64,000 nucleotides of DNA from Lachnospiraceae bacterium (GCA_011959805.1 BLMC01000006.1:1-64000); one strand, 5' to 3'; shown: positions 34,527-44,169, numbered from the stretch's first letter. Notes: a model not told the origin generated them from the sequence alone. Numbers and translations are program-made.

Positions 34527-36848
34527 ATGCTAAAAGGAAATGGAAAAAATGCAGTGAAAAAAGGTGAGGTAATTTTTCAAGAAGGCGATGAACTGAATCA
34601 GATTGGAATTGTTCTCTCTGGAAAAGTGCTTATGCAGGGAAAAAATGTAAAAATGGTTCGCCCGCAAGGAAGCTATCTAGCACTTAATCTGCTGGAAAAT
34701 CCAGTTTATAGTGCAACTTATACTGCGCTCGAAGATTCTGTTATCTTTGCACTTCCTGTAGAGGGGGAGATGACCATACAAAATATCATTGCTAGGAATG
34801 CAGATTATCGTGCGATTATGGTTTCTTCTCAGTTTCGGTTAGCGGTGGAACTTTATCGGGTTAAGTCAAGTTTTAATGAGCGTGCAGCAAGACTGTGCTC
34901 GTTTGCACAGAGAAGTTATGAGGAGTACAAGGAAATCTGTGCGACAGTAGGGGTTCCAATAGTCGGTATGGAGGAATTAGAGGAATTGCAACTGTACGAA
35001 GAGACACAGCAGGATAATGAAAGTAAGATTGCGTACTATGAAGAGGGCGCCAAAATTCCATTGAACGCAACAAAAATGTACTTTTCTTATAGCGAGACAA
35101 TGGCACATTTTCAGGTTGACGAAATTACACAACTTGTAATATCATTTTTGGAAGAATGTTCTGAGTCAGCAGAGTATATTAAGAGCCTGATGGATATCTT
35201 ATGTCTGCGTTCGAGAAACAATTTATTTGAACATATTTATGAAAAGGCATATGAGATGAAGGAAAAGGCGGATATTCCGAGTGAAGTACATGTCTTACTG
35301 AATGGTATTTTAGATGAAATTGGTTTTCATTATAAGGAATTAAAGAGTCAAATACAAGATGTGCCAGAATTTAATATGGACCTATTCAAGGGAAAAGTAG
35401 ACAATTTGGCATCGGGAGAAGCACCTGTTATAGAAACAAAATCGCAGGAAGAGCGCGAGGAAGAAATTCAAAGAGATGTAGCATCTTTGAAGGGTTCTAT
35501 GGAACAGATTCTTAAGTTTGCTAGTTTTGATGAGACAAAAAGTGAAACCCTTAGAAAAAATGTAGATTACCTTGTAAATGCGCCAGACAGAATGTCTGTT
35601 GAGGATGATATCAAGAAAGTAAAGAAGTCAATTACTCCATTAATCTTTCAGCTTTACTTGCTCTGTTATCGAAAAATTAAAGAGGGCTTAATCCAGCCGC
35701 CAAAGGCAGTAGAACTCTTTATGAATTTCGGTATGCTTGATGAGCGTTTGCTCGATGAAGAGCATTTACGGTTTTTGTGTGGTATTGAGCCGGAGATTAA
35801 TGAAGGGCCATGTCAAGTAGTTACAATGATGGAATGGCTTGATATGATACATGAAGGCAAACGTGATCCTTCTAAGAGTGAATTTGATGAGGACTACGTA
35901 GAAAATCTTCGCTCGCTTAAAAAACAAGGAGAAATTACAGAAAAAGAGCAGAAAGAACTGCTCGAAAATATGGATCGCCGTGTAGAATATGAAATTATGA
36001 ATATGCAGATGAGCAATTCTCGTACATTGTACGGACAGCCGTCTTCTTATATGCCAATTCTTTACAAAGAAGCGATTTTCGGATATCTTGACAAGATACT
36101 TGTGACAAAAAAGAGAATTAATGAGAGTGTGATGCATTTTTCAAAACTTGATTACTCTGTATTTTATAGAGAAGTGATCTACTCAAATACAGAGCTAAAA
36201 ATTATCAATGAAACAGTAATGAAGAATGTATATCCAGATGTGATTTTATTTCCATTATTTGGAACAAATGCCTCGATGTGGCAAGAGATTGGAAGCAAGA
36301 ATAAGGGAACACCAGGGCGATTCTGTTTTCCAATTATGACAAGTTCTAATATTGACGATTTGATGGTGAAACTGTTTGGTCGCTTCCGCTGGGAACTGTG
36401 TCGCTGTATTCAAGGTATGGCATGGAATGATGTCAAGGTTAAATCGCTTACTTCAGAATATATGGATTATATTCAGTTCTATCGAAAGAATCGAGACTTA
36501 TCAGAGGAAGCGCGCGATAAGGTGAAGTTACAAATTCAAAAGTCAAGAAATAATTCGAGAGAGACATTCTTGATTGATTATGAGTCATGGATTAAGAATG
36601 AGGCTAATGGTTCTATGAAAATGAATAAGGTAGCAAGAGAGATTCTTGCGACATATTGCCCATTTGAGAAAGGGCTTAGAATGAAATTAAATAGCCAGAG
36701 ACCATATGAAGTAGCACAAGCGCGTAGTTTTCGGAATGCCCAGAAGAAGAAACAGGAGTTTGAACTTAAGATTAAGGCATTGCAGAAGGTGACATCAAAA
36801 ATTCCTGCTGAGATGATGAATACATATAAGTTTTATGCAGACATGTAA
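34527..36848 (+). CDS. Large protein with N-terminal cyclic-nucleotide-binding-type fold, function unknown
   Basis: A soluble 773-residue protein. Residues about 8-100 look like a cNMP-binding/Crp-type beta-roll: VKKGEVIFQEGDELNQIGIVLSGKVLMQG, then an aromatic-rich turn and EDSVIFALPVEG. The remaining about 650 residues are largely helical, rich in Glu, Lys and Arg, with no recognised domain, no membrane segment and no helix-turn-helix that I can see. ATG 34527 has GGAGG about 9 nt upstream; the longer frame from 34461 is not supported. It forms its own transcription unit closed by a strong terminator. A role in cytoplasmic signalling is only a guess from the N-terminal fold. Confidence 0.75.
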   Translation: MLKGNGKNAVKKGEVIFQEGDELNQIGIVLSGKVLMQGKNVKMVRPQGSYLALNLLENPVYSATYTALEDSVIFALPVEGEMTIQNIIARNADYRAIMVSSQFRLAVELYRVKSSFNERAARLCSFAQRSYEEYKEICATVGVPIVGMEELEELQLYEETQQDNESKIAYYEEGAKIPLNATKMYFSYSETMAHFQVDEITQLVISFLEECSESAEYIKSLMDILCLRSRNNLFEHIYEKAYEMKEKADIPSEVHVLLNGILDEIGFHYKELKSQIQDVPEFNMDLFKGKVDNLASGEAPVIETKSQEEREEEIQRDVASLKGSMEQILKFASFDETKSETLRKNVDYLVNAPDRMSVEDDIKKVKKSITPLIFQLYLLCYRKIKEGLIQPPKAVELFMNFGMLDERLLDEEHLRFLCGIEPEINEGPCQVVTMMEWLDMIHEGKRDPSKSEFDEDYVENLRSLKKQGEITEKEQKELLENMDRRVEYEIMNMQMSNSRTLYGQPSSYMPILYKEAIFGYLDKILVTKKRINESVMHFSKLDYSVFYREVIYSNTELKIINETVMKNVYPDVILFPLFGTNASMWQEIGSKNKGTPGRFCFPIMTSSNIDDLMVKLFGRFRWELCRCIQGMAWNDVKVKSLTSEYMDYIQFYRKNRDLSEEARDKVKLQIQKSRNNSRETFLIDYESWIKNEANGSMKMNKVAREILATYCPFEKGLRMKLNSQRPYEVAQARSFRNAQKKKQEFELKIKALQKVTSKIPAEMMNTYKFYADM

Positions 36849-36863
36849 AATTGAGTGTAGATA

Positions 36864-36904
36864 AATAGGTGCTGGCCCATTCATTGGGATAGCACCTATT
36901 TTTA
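36864..36904 (+). terminator. Terminator after the cNMP-fold protein gene
   Basis: AATAGGTGCT (36864-36873) pairs with AGCACCTATT (36891-36900), with inner CCCA/TGGG, followed by a short T-run. Confidence 0.9.
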
Positions 36905-36905
36905 T

Positions 36906-37032
36906 GCGCAGATCCATGCAGAGGAAATAAACCGTTAAAGTGACGCATGGGTCACGCAGGAGTAGGGGGAAGAAATTTTCCCTACGCGATTGTACACGGA
37001 CATCCAGAGGAAGAAGAATATTTCCCCCACAA
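36906..37032. other. Structured non-coding stretch between convergent genes
   Basis: GATCCATGC (about 36910-36918) pairs with GCATGGGTC (about 36945-36953) around a loop starting CAGAGGAA. A second part has GTAGGG/CCCTAC (about 36962-36985), and GGGGGAA pairs with TTCCCCC (about 36965 and 37021). CAGAGGAA occurs again at about 37004. The distal pairing may terminate the minus-strand gene that follows. Confidence 0.45.
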
Positions 37033-37035
37033 TTA

Positions 37036-38358
37036 TTATGATACGCTTTGTATTTCTGCTTCATCAGAATCTGCAGTATGAAATTTTTGCTCGAATATCT
37101 CTTCGGATTTGGGAAGAAGGATAATTACTGTTTCAATACGATTATTGTCTACTTTCTTAGCAGTTAATGTGACGCCATCTTTAGTAACAACAGATTCCCC
37201 TTCTGTAGGAAAACGGTCTAGCAATTCAATCATGATTCCACCAATCGAATCGTAATCCTCCGAGTCAAATTTGGTTTCAAGGACATCATTGATATCATCC
37301 AGCTTTAAACTGCCTCCTACTTCATAGGTATTTTCAGCAATTTTTTTCAAAAGTTCTGCTTCGTCAGCATCATATTCATCTCGGATTTCTCCTACAATCT
37401 CTTCGAGAAGATCCTCCACAGTAATCATACCGACAGTAGCACCATATTCGTTTAGTACCAATGCAACATTTGTTGTGAGCAGTCGCATTTCCAATAATAA
37501 ATCTGCTGTTTTTTTGTATTCATAAGTATAGTACCCTTCGCGTAAGATGTCTCGAATCTGGAAATTTTCTTTGTTTTTTACAAGCAGAAAATCTTTGACA
37601 ATTACAATTCCAATAATGTTATCAATTTCATTTTCATAGACAGGGATACGCGAGTACATGGATTCTCGGAATAAACTTAGTAATTCTTCATAAGAGGCAT
37701 TGACATCGATAGTAGTCATATCGATGCGTGGAATCATAATATCCTTTGCCACGGAGTCGCCAAATTCAAACACATTGTAGATTAGCTTCTTCTCTTCCTG
37801 CTCAATAACGCCGTCTTCATGACTTACATCCACATATGTTTTTAGCTCTGTTTCTGTCATCATCACACGGGAGGACGAATCTATATGCAAGAAACTGAGA
37901 AACAAACCTGAAATTTTATCGATGATAAAAATAATCGGGGTCAATATCTGCATTAGAAGATAGATTACACCAGCGTATGTGAGCGACAATTTCTCATTGT
38001 TGCACATTGCCCATGTTTTAGGAACAATCTCACCAAAGATTAATACAAGTAGTGTTAGAACACCAGTACCTATTCCAACAGCAGCGTTTCCCCAAATACG
38101 TATGATAAGAGAAGTCATCAGAGAGGAAGCACTAATGTTGACAACATTGTTGCCAATTAGGATTGCGCTGATTAGTTTACTTCTGCTGTCAAGAATTTTT
38201 TGTAGTTTGAGAACCCTTTTGGAAGGGTTTTCGTCCACCATAGCACGTACTTTGACATTGCTTAAAGTGGTGAGAGCAGTTTCTGCTGATGAGAAAAATG
38301 CTGATAGCGCTAAAAGTACAACAAGAATTACAAGTTGTATGACACCGGGGGTATCCAA
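37036..38358 (-). CDS. CNNM/CorC (HlyC) family membrane protein with CBS domains
   Basis: A 440-residue protein with an N-terminal DUF21/CNNM membrane domain of about four segments (SAFFSSAETALTTL, LIGNNVVNISASSL, FGEIVPKTWA), two CBS domains in the middle (beginning IMIPRIDMTTIDV) and a C-terminal CorC_HlyC domain. Family members take part in magnesium or cobalt transport or resistance. The start is TTG 38358, with GGAGT 9 nt upstream on this strand. It is divergent from the TIGR04086 gene. Confidence 0.92.
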   Translation of the reverse strand: MDTPGVIQLVILVVLLALSAFFSSAETALTTLSNVKVRAMVDENPSKRVLKLQKILDSRSKLISAILIGNNVVNISASSLMTSLIIRIWGNAAVGIGTGVLTLLVLIFGEIVPKTWAMCNNEKLSLTYAGVIYLLMQILTPIIFIIDKISGLFLSFLHIDSSSRVMMTETELKTYVDVSHEDGVIEQEEKKLIYNVFEFGDSVAKDIMIPRIDMTTIDVNASYEELLSLFRESMYSRIPVYENEIDNIIGIVIVKDFLLVKNKENFQIRDILREGYYTYEYKKTADLLLEMRLLTTNVALVLNEYGATVGMITVEDLLEEIVGEIRDEYDADEAELLKKIAENTYEVGGSLKLDDINDVLETKFDSEDYDSIGGIMIELLDRFPTEGESVVTKDGVTLTAKKVDNNRIETVIILLPKSEEIFEQKFHTADSDEAEIQSVS

Positions 38359-38409
38359 AACAAAATCACTCCTTTTTTATAAATCATAATTTAAAATGTA
38401 TCAGCATAG

Positions 38410-38438
38410 ATTATAACAGTGTTAAGGAAATAATACAA
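38410..38438 (-). promoter_or_regulatory. Promoter of the CorC-like gene
   Basis: On the minus strand TTGTAT (38438-38433) and TATAAT (38415-38410) are 17 bp apart, with an extended -10 (TGTTATAAT). Confidence 0.75.
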
Positions 38439-38471
38439 GATTATAAGTGAAAAAATAGGAGGTAGCATATT

Positions 38472-38843
38472 GTGAAAAATGCATTTGGAACAGAACGCCT
38501 GATAGCACTTTTAAAGTGTCTTGTTGCAGCCTACCTGATAACTGGAGTTCTTTTGTTGGCAGTGGCAGGATTGCTGTACAAGTTTTCTATTGGCGAGAAT
38601 ATTGTAGATATCAGTATTATTGTAATCTATTGTGTGTCGTCGCTGTTGGCAGGACTTTTTTTCTCCAAAGGGGCATCAAGCCATCGATTTGTATGGGGAA
38701 TGTTGGCAGGAACAGCATACTTTCTAATCATTTGTGCAATATCAGCAGTGGCAGAACCTAATTTTATGCCACTAAGTAATACTTGTATCACAACACTTTT
38801 TATCTGTCTTGGCAGTGGTATGTTGGGAGGAATGTTGGGATAA
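38472..38843 (+). CDS. TIGR04086 family membrane protein
   Basis: A 123-residue protein with four hydrophobic segments and glycine-rich turns, ending SGMLGGMLG. It fits the TIGR04086 family of small clostridial membrane proteins of unknown function. The start is GTG 38472, with AGGAGG at good distance. I can state neither ligand nor role; the family is mostly found in Clostridia. Confidence 0.82.
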   Translation: MKNAFGTERLIALLKCLVAAYLITGVLLLAVAGLLYKFSIGENIVDISIIVIYCVSSLLAGLFFSKGASSHRFVWGMLAGTAYFLIICAISAVAEPNFMPLSNTCITTLFICLGSGMLGGMLG

Positions 38844-38928
38844 CATTATCATATTTGGAAGTTTCCAGATATTTCTGCATTTAGAATCATTAATATTTTG
38901 TAAAAATTCTTTCTTTTTTGTCACAATA

Positions 38929-38937
38929 TGTTATACT
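38929..38937 (+). promoter_or_regulatory. Extended -10 promoter of the lysozyme gene
   Basis: TGTTATACT gives an extended -10 hexamer TATACT (38932-38937); the -35 position is poor. It is the best candidate in the 190 bp between the two genes. Confidence 0.5.
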
Positions 38938-39036
38938 GGCTAAAGCGTATATAAAAAGTTTTTAATTTGTTTCTTTATGAATGAAAATGCGCTTGTAGAA
39001 ACTAGATATAACCATAGAAGGACAAGGAGAGTGATT

Positions 39037-40059
39037 ATGAAGTACAAGTTACATAGGAAGACAGCAGCGCTGAAAGCACTTTTGATGACGATAATTATCG
39101 TTATATCCGTAGTAGTTCCACAGATCAACGTAAAGGCAGCGCCAAACGAAGTTGTGCAGGCTGCATTGGGAATTGATGTTTCCCGATATCAGGGTGCGAT
39201 TGATTGGAATCAGGTTGCAGCGTCCGGGGTGCAATTTGCGATGATTCGGGTTGGATATCGTACACAGTCCACTGGAGTTTTGAATGAAGACCCTTTTGCA
39301 AGGTACAATCTTCAAGAAGCGCAACGTGTGGGAATAAAAGTGGGAGCTTATTTTTTCTCCTCGGCGGTAAATGAGGCGGAGGCAGTAGAGGAAGCTCTAT
39401 TTACAGCGAATATAATTGATAAATATCGTATTACATTTCCTGTAGCCTATGACTGTGAAGGCTTTCGGAATGCGACACATAGACAGTATGCTCTTGGAAG
39501 AGACGTCAGAACAGCATTAGCTGTAAAATTTTTGGATACAATAGCAGCGAGAGGTTATACACCAATGTTCTATGCTTCCAGAAATGAGATGACAGATAAT
39601 AAAGATTGGAATATGGACATTCTTAACAAATATAAGGTGTGGGTTTCACAGTATCCAGCACAGCCGTTTCCAATAACACCAGCAAGTAGTTATGCGGGTG
39701 TGCAGGCAATGTGGCAGTATACTTGTAAGGCTGCAATTCCAGGAATTGCCGGAAATGTAGATATGAATGTTTCTTATTTTAATTATGATGGAATCGCGGA
39801 GCCAAAGGATCCAAGTGGCGCACCGCTAGTAAATGCGGCAGTTGTGCAGTTTCAGGATGTGAATGAAGTTGTGACTCCCACAACAACGGTTAATTTGCGG
39901 ACAGTGCCAAGCACAGACAGCTTAGAGACAGTTGTTGTGCCAATCAATCCAGGTGATATGATTTTCCGTACAGGAATTGGAAATAATGGTTGGTCAAGGG
40001 TTCTTTTGAACAATCAGGTGTTGTATGCTTATACAGCGTATCTGCAAAAGGTGTTGTAA
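39037..40059 (+). CDS. Secreted GH25 lysozyme with C-terminal SH3-like domain
   Basis: A 340-residue muramidase. A signal peptide covers about residues 1-35 (basic KYKLHRK, then a hydrophobic core and a KAA-type cleavage region). The GH25 domain opens GIDVSRYQGAIDW and has the catalytic acidic pair in YDCEGF. The C-terminal about 75 residues look like an SH3b cell-wall-binding domain (TVNLRTVPST...ILF-type strands). ATG 39037 follows AAGGAGAGTG; the frame extends further upstream without support. It probably acts in wall turnover or spore/mother-cell lysis. Confidence 0.92.
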   Translation: MKYKLHRKTAALKALLMTIIIVISVVVPQINVKAAPNEVVQAALGIDVSRYQGAIDWNQVAASGVQFAMIRVGYRTQSTGVLNEDPFARYNLQEAQRVGIKVGAYFFSSAVNEAEAVEEALFTANIIDKYRITFPVAYDCEGFRNATHRQYALGRDVRTALAVKFLDTIAARGYTPMFYASRNEMTDNKDWNMDILNKYKVWVSQYPAQPFPITPASSYAGVQAMWQYTCKAAIPGIAGNVDMNVSYFNYDGIAEPKDPSGAPLVNAAVVQFQDVNEVVTPTTTVNLRTVPSTDSLETVVVPINPGDMIFRTGIGNNGWSRVLLNNQVLYAYTAYLQKVL

Positions 40060-40082
40060 AATGAGAAAATGTGTGATATACT
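40054..40082 (+). promoter_or_regulatory. Promoter of scfA
   Basis: TTGTAA (40054-40059, overlapping the lysozyme stop) and TATACT (40077-40082) are 17 bp apart, about 37 bp before the scfA start. Confidence 0.65.
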
Positions 40083-40118
40083 ACTTTAGGTTAAAATAAC
40101 TTGAAGGAGGCAATTAGT

Positions 40119-40265
40119 ATGAAGCATATTAAGACATTGACAACCAGGGACTATAAAGAGTCTGTAAAAAAGGGTGGATGCGGTGAGTGTCAGACATCTT
40201 GTCAGTCAGCTTGCAAAACATCATGCACAGTTGGAAATCAGAGCTGTGAGAATACAAATAAGTAA
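40119..40265 (+). CDS. scfA: SCIFF peptide precursor (six cysteines in forty-five)
   Basis: A 48-residue peptide: leader MKHIKTLTTRDYKESVKKGG and a core with six cysteines at 21, 24, 28, 32, 36 and 43. GAAGGAGG lies 8 nt before ATG 40119. This is the conserved clostridial ribosomally made peptide whose cysteines are joined by thioether bridges by a radical-SAM maturase; its physiological function is still unclear. The maturase gene scfB lies 152 bp downstream, then secDF, the usual order. The gene is easily missed because of its size. Confidence 0.95.
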   Translation: MKHIKTLTTRDYKESVKKGGCGECQTSCQSACKTSCTVGNQSCENTNK

Positions 40266-40326
40266 TTTTGCGGTAGTAGTCTATCATAAGTAGACGACAA
40301 TAAGATTTCACAATAAAAGAAGTGGA

Positions 40327-40363
40327 AATAAGCAGCGGTTCAGGTTGAAAATCGCTGCTTATT
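40327..40363 (+). terminator. Hairpin between scfA and scfB
   Basis: AATAAGCAGCG (40327-40337) pairs perfectly with CGCTGCTTATT (40353-40363). The tract after it is GT-rich with a later TTTT, so termination may be partial. That would give more peptide precursor than maturase. Confidence 0.65.
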
Positions 40364-40417
40364 GTGTGTGTATTTTGGAATTTGATTGGAAAAATGTGAT
40401 TTAGGAAGGAAAAGAAA

Positions 40418-41800
40418 TTGATACATCAATATAAAAACAATGGATATAATATCGTTTTGGATGTCAATAGTGGTTCTGTACATATCGTTGATGATATTGT
40501 TTATGATGTGGTTGCCTATATGGTAGCAAATAATATGGAACATATGAATCAGTTGACAGCTTTCGAGATGTTAAACAGCGAATTTGCGGACAAAACAGAT
40601 GAATTATCTGAACTTGTCGATGAGATATATGCGTTGAAAGAGAACGGAATGCTCTTTACAGAGGATATTTATGAGAAAAGCATTGATGCTTTTCAAAATC
40701 GAGAAATTATAGTGAAAGCGCTTTGCTTACACATTGCCCATGACTGCAATCTTAAATGTAAATACTGCTTTGCCGAAGAAGGAGAATATCATGGCAGGCG
40801 AGCTTTGATGAGCTATGAAGTCGGTAAGAAAGCGCTGGATTTTCTTGTGGCAAGTTCTGGGAGTCGTGTTAATTTAGAAGTGGATTTTTTTGGAGGAGAG
40901 CCATTGATGAACTGGCAGGTCGTAAAAGATCTGGTTATTTATGGAAGGAGTCTTGAAAAGTTACATCACAAAAAATTTCGGTTTACTCTTACAACAAATG
41001 GAATACTTCTCAATGATGAGATAATTGATTTTATCAATCAGGAGATGGCAAATGTTGTGTTAAGTGTGGATGGGCGAAAAGAAGTTAATGACAAGATGCG
41101 TCCGCTCGCTGGGGGACAAGGCAGCTATGATTTAATTATTCCCAAGTTTCAGAAAGTGGCACAGAGCAGAAATCAGACAAACTATTATGTGCGTGGTACC
41201 TTTACACACTGGAACAAAGATTTTGCGGCGGATGTCTGTCATTTGGCAGATTTAGGATTTAAACAGATTTCAGTTGAGCCAGTAGTGGCGCCGGAGATTG
41301 CAGATTATGCGCTTGTTGCATCTGATCTTCCAGAGCTTTTGACAGAATATGATAAACTTGCAACAGAGATAATTAGACGACATAAAGAAGGAAATGCTTT
41401 TCAATTCTTTCATTTTATGATAGATTTAAAGGGTGGTCCTTGCGTCTATAAACGGTTGTCTGGTTGTGGCTCAGGGACAGAATATCTGGCGGTAACACCT
41501 TGGGGAGAATTCTATCCGTGTCATCAGTTTGTTGGGCAGGAAAAGTTTCTGATGGGAAACGTGGATGATGGAATTACCAACACCAAGATTCAGGAACAAT
41601 TTAAAGCATGTAATGTATATTCAAAGGAGAAGTGTAAGAATTGCTTTGCAAAATTCTATTGTAGTGGAGGATGTGCGGCAAACTCTTACAATTTTCATGG
41701 AAACATCAATGATGCTTATGACTTAGGATGTGAGCTTCAAAGGAAACGTGTTGAATGTGCAATCATGATAAAAGCAGCTCTTGCCGAGGAGGAGGCTTAG
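40418..41800 (+). CDS. scfB: SCIFF maturase, radical SAM/SPASM enzyme
   Basis: A 460-residue enzyme that installs thioether cross-links in ScfA. The N-terminal about 90 residues resemble a RiPP-recognition element, the radical-SAM cluster is C110-x3-C114-x2-C117 (CNLKCKYC), and the C-terminal SPASM region has many cysteines, among them GPCVY, SGCGSG, YPCHQF, CKNCF and CSGGC. The start is TTG 40418, with AGGAAGG 8 nt upstream. Identity is firm given motif pattern and scfA upstream. Confidence 0.95.
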   Translation: MIHQYKNNGYNIVLDVNSGSVHIVDDIVYDVVAYMVANNMEHMNQLTAFEMLNSEFADKTDELSELVDEIYALKENGMLFTEDIYEKSIDAFQNREIIVKALCLHIAHDCNLKCKYCFAEEGEYHGRRALMSYEVGKKALDFLVASSGSRVNLEVDFFGGEPLMNWQVVKDLVIYGRSLEKLHHKKFRFTLTTNGILLNDEIIDFINQEMANVVLSVDGRKEVNDKMRPLAGGQGSYDLIIPKFQKVAQSRNQTNYYVRGTFTHWNKDFAADVCHLADLGFKQISVEPVVAPEIADYALVASDLPELLTEYDKLATEIIRRHKEGNAFQFFHFMIDLKGGPCVYKRLSGCGSGTEYLAVTPWGEFYPCHQFVGQEKFLMGNVDDGITNTKIQEQFKACNVYSKEKCKNCFAKFYCSGGCAANSYNFHGNINDAYDLGCELQRKRVECAIMIKAALAEEEA

Positions 41801-41829
41801 ACTGCGGAAAGTAAAGGAGTATACAGGCA

Positions 41830-44067
41830 ATGAAAAAAAGTAAAGCAATGACTACTTTAATCTTGACAGTGCTGGTGATGGTAGTGTTAGGATTTGTAGC
41901 AATATGGGGAATTGGTACAGAGAAAGCTGGTTCTGCATCAGGAATCAGGCAGGGGCTTGACCTTGCAGGGGGTGTGAGCATCACATATCAGGTTGTGGGA
42001 GATGAGAATCCTTCCGCTGAGGATATGGGAGATACTATCTACAAACTGCAAAAGAGAGTGGAAACATATAGTACGGAGGCACAGGTTTACCAGGAAGGGG
42101 CAGATCGCATTAATATTGAGATTCCTGGAGTATCAGATGCCAACTCAATCTTGGAAGATTTAGGCAGACCGGGCGCGCTCTATTTTATTGCACAGACAGA
42201 TGCAGATGGTAATCAGAATTATTCTTATACTGGTTCGGGAGCGACAGGATATTCTTTGAACAAGACAATGGAAGAATTAAAGACTGCAGGTAGTATTGTA
42301 CTAGAAGGAACGGATGTTGGCACTGCACAGGGCGGTTCTGGAAGCGATAGCCTTGGAAATAGTCAGTTTGTAGTGGATCTTACATTTACAGGTGAAGGAA
42401 CAACAAAGTTTGCGGATGCGACAACAAAAGCGTTTGCAAAGGGAGAAACAATCGGTATTTATTATGATGGAGATTTTATAAGTGTGCCGACTGTACAGGC
42501 AGCGCTTACAGATGGCAAGGCTCAAATTACTGGAATGGGTAGTTTTGAGGAGGCGGAAAAACTTGCAAGCCAGATTAGAATCGGTGGATTAAAGTTGGAA
42601 CTAGAAGAATTGCGCTCGAATGTTGTAGGTGCACAGCTTGGTGAGGAAGCTGTGAAGACAAGCTTGCAGGCAGCATTGATCGGTCTGATTATTATCGCAA
42701 TTTTTATGATTGTGGTATATCGTTTACCGGGTTTATCCTCTGTCCTTGCGCTGATTATCTATACTTGTCTAATTGTAATTTCTCTCAATATATTTGAGAT
42801 TACGCTGACGCTTCCAGGAATTGCAGGTATTATTCTTTCGATTGGTATGGCGGTAGATGCCAATGTTATTATTTTTGCACGTATTAGGGAAGAAATTACA
42901 GCAGGAAAAACGGTTCGGAGTTCGATTGATGCTGGCTTTCAGAAGGCGTTGTCCGCAATCGTTGACGGCAATGTAACTACTTTGATTGCTGCTTTTGTAT
43001 TAGGAGTCAAAGGTTCTGGTACAGTCAAGGGATTTGCTTATACTCTTGCTCTTGGTATTGTACTTTCTATGTTTACAGCACTTGTTGTTACAAGGCTGAT
43101 TCTTAGAGCATTCTTTGCAGTAGGGCTTAAAGACGTGAAGTTTTATGGCACAAATAAGGAGAAAGGAACTGTTAATTTTCTTGGAAAGAAAAATATATTC
43201 TTTGCGGCTTCTATTGCAGTGATTGTTCTTGGCTTTGTATTTATGGGCATTAATGGCGCTTCTACTGGCAAGGTGCTTAATTATAGCCTTGACTTTGTGG
43301 GCGGTACTTCTACCAATGTTACTTTTAATGAAGATATGGAACTTTCTGCAATTGATGCGAACGTGGTTCCTGTATTTAGTGATGTGACAGGTGATGGTGC
43401 AGTACAAGTGCAGAAAGTGGCTGGCTCCAATGAAGTGATTTTCAAGACGAGAGAATTAAATGTGGAGGAGCGGCAGGCGTTGGAGGATGCACTGGTTGAA
43501 AAGTTTGGAGTGAACAAGGAGCTAATCACAGCAGAGACAATCAGCTCGACAATCAGTTCAGAAATGAAAAGTGATGCTGTTGTTGCAGTTATTATTGCTA
43601 CAATTTGTATGTTAATTTATATATGGTTCCGATTCAAGGATATCCGGTTTGCGGCAAGTTCTGTTGCGGCGCTTGTGCATGACGTGCTTGTTGTACTTGC
43701 TTTTTATGCAGTTGCGAAAGTGTCTGTTGGCAGTACTTTTATTGCGTGTATGCTTACAATTGTAGGTTATTCTATCAACGCAACAATTGTTATTTTTGAC
43801 CGTATTAGAGAAAATCTTGGCAGTATGCTTAAGAAGGACACATTGGAAGAATTGGTCAATAGAAGTATCAGCCAGACTCTTTCAAGAAGTATCTTTACTT
43901 CTTTGACTACCTTTATTATGGTTGCGGCGCTATATATACTTGGTGTTACTTCCATCAAAGAGTTTGCATTGCCACTGATGGTAGGTATTGTATGTGGTAC
44001 GTATTCTTCAGTCTGCATAACAGGTGCACTTTGGTATGTACTGAAAACAAAGATAAAGAAAGCATAA
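41830..44067 (+). CDS. secDF: Fused SecDF protein translocase accessory subunit
   Basis: A 745-residue fusion of SecD and SecF, an RND-type proton-driven factor that assists Sec export. The SecD part has one N-terminal membrane segment, the LDLAGGVSITYQV motif, the large P1 domain and five segments with GMAVDANVIIFARIREE. The SecF part begins near 450 (SLDFVGGTSTNVTF) and ends with GYSINATIVIFDRIRENL. Its place directly after scfB is conserved in Clostridia and may point to export of the peptide. A terminator follows. Confidence 0.97.
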   Translation: MKKSKAMTTLILTVLVMVVLGFVAIWGIGTEKAGSASGIRQGLDLAGGVSITYQVVGDENPSAEDMGDTIYKLQKRVETYSTEAQVYQEGADRINIEIPGVSDANSILEDLGRPGALYFIAQTDADGNQNYSYTGSGATGYSLNKTMEELKTAGSIVLEGTDVGTAQGGSGSDSLGNSQFVVDLTFTGEGTTKFADATTKAFAKGETIGIYYDGDFISVPTVQAALTDGKAQITGMGSFEEAEKLASQIRIGGLKLELEELRSNVVGAQLGEEAVKTSLQAALIGLIIIAIFMIVVYRLPGLSSVLALIIYTCLIVISLNIFEITLTLPGIAGIILSIGMAVDANVIIFARIREEITAGKTVRSSIDAGFQKALSAIVDGNVTTLIAAFVLGVKGSGTVKGFAYTLALGIVLSMFTALVVTRLILRAFFAVGLKDVKFYGTNKEKGTVNFLGKKNIFFAASIAVIVLGFVFMGINGASTGKVLNYSLDFVGGTSTNVTFNEDMELSAIDANVVPVFSDVTGDGAVQVQKVAGSNEVIFKTRELNVEERQALEDALVEKFGVNKELITAETISSTISSEMKSDAVVAVIIATICMLIYIWFRFKDIRFAASSVAALVHDVLVVLAFYAVAKVSVGSTFIACMLTIVGYSINATIVIFDRIRENLGSMLKKDTLEELVNRSISQTLSRSIFTSLTTFIMVAALYILGVTSIKEFALPLMVGIVCGTYSSVCITGALWYVLKTKIKKA

Positions 44068-44077
44068 GGTTTTATTT

Positions 44078-44106
44078 GGGCTGTGGCTTTGATGCCGCGG
44101 CCTTTT
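44078..44106 (+). terminator. Terminator after secDF
   Basis: GGCTGTGGC pairs with GCCGCGGCC (two G-U pairs) around TTTGAT, followed by TTTT. It ends the scfA-scfB-secDF unit. Confidence 0.85.
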
Positions 44107-44169
44107 CCATAGAAATTGTTTTGTGCAAAGTAATTTTATTACAATTTTCTGCATAAGGAGGGTGGACGA

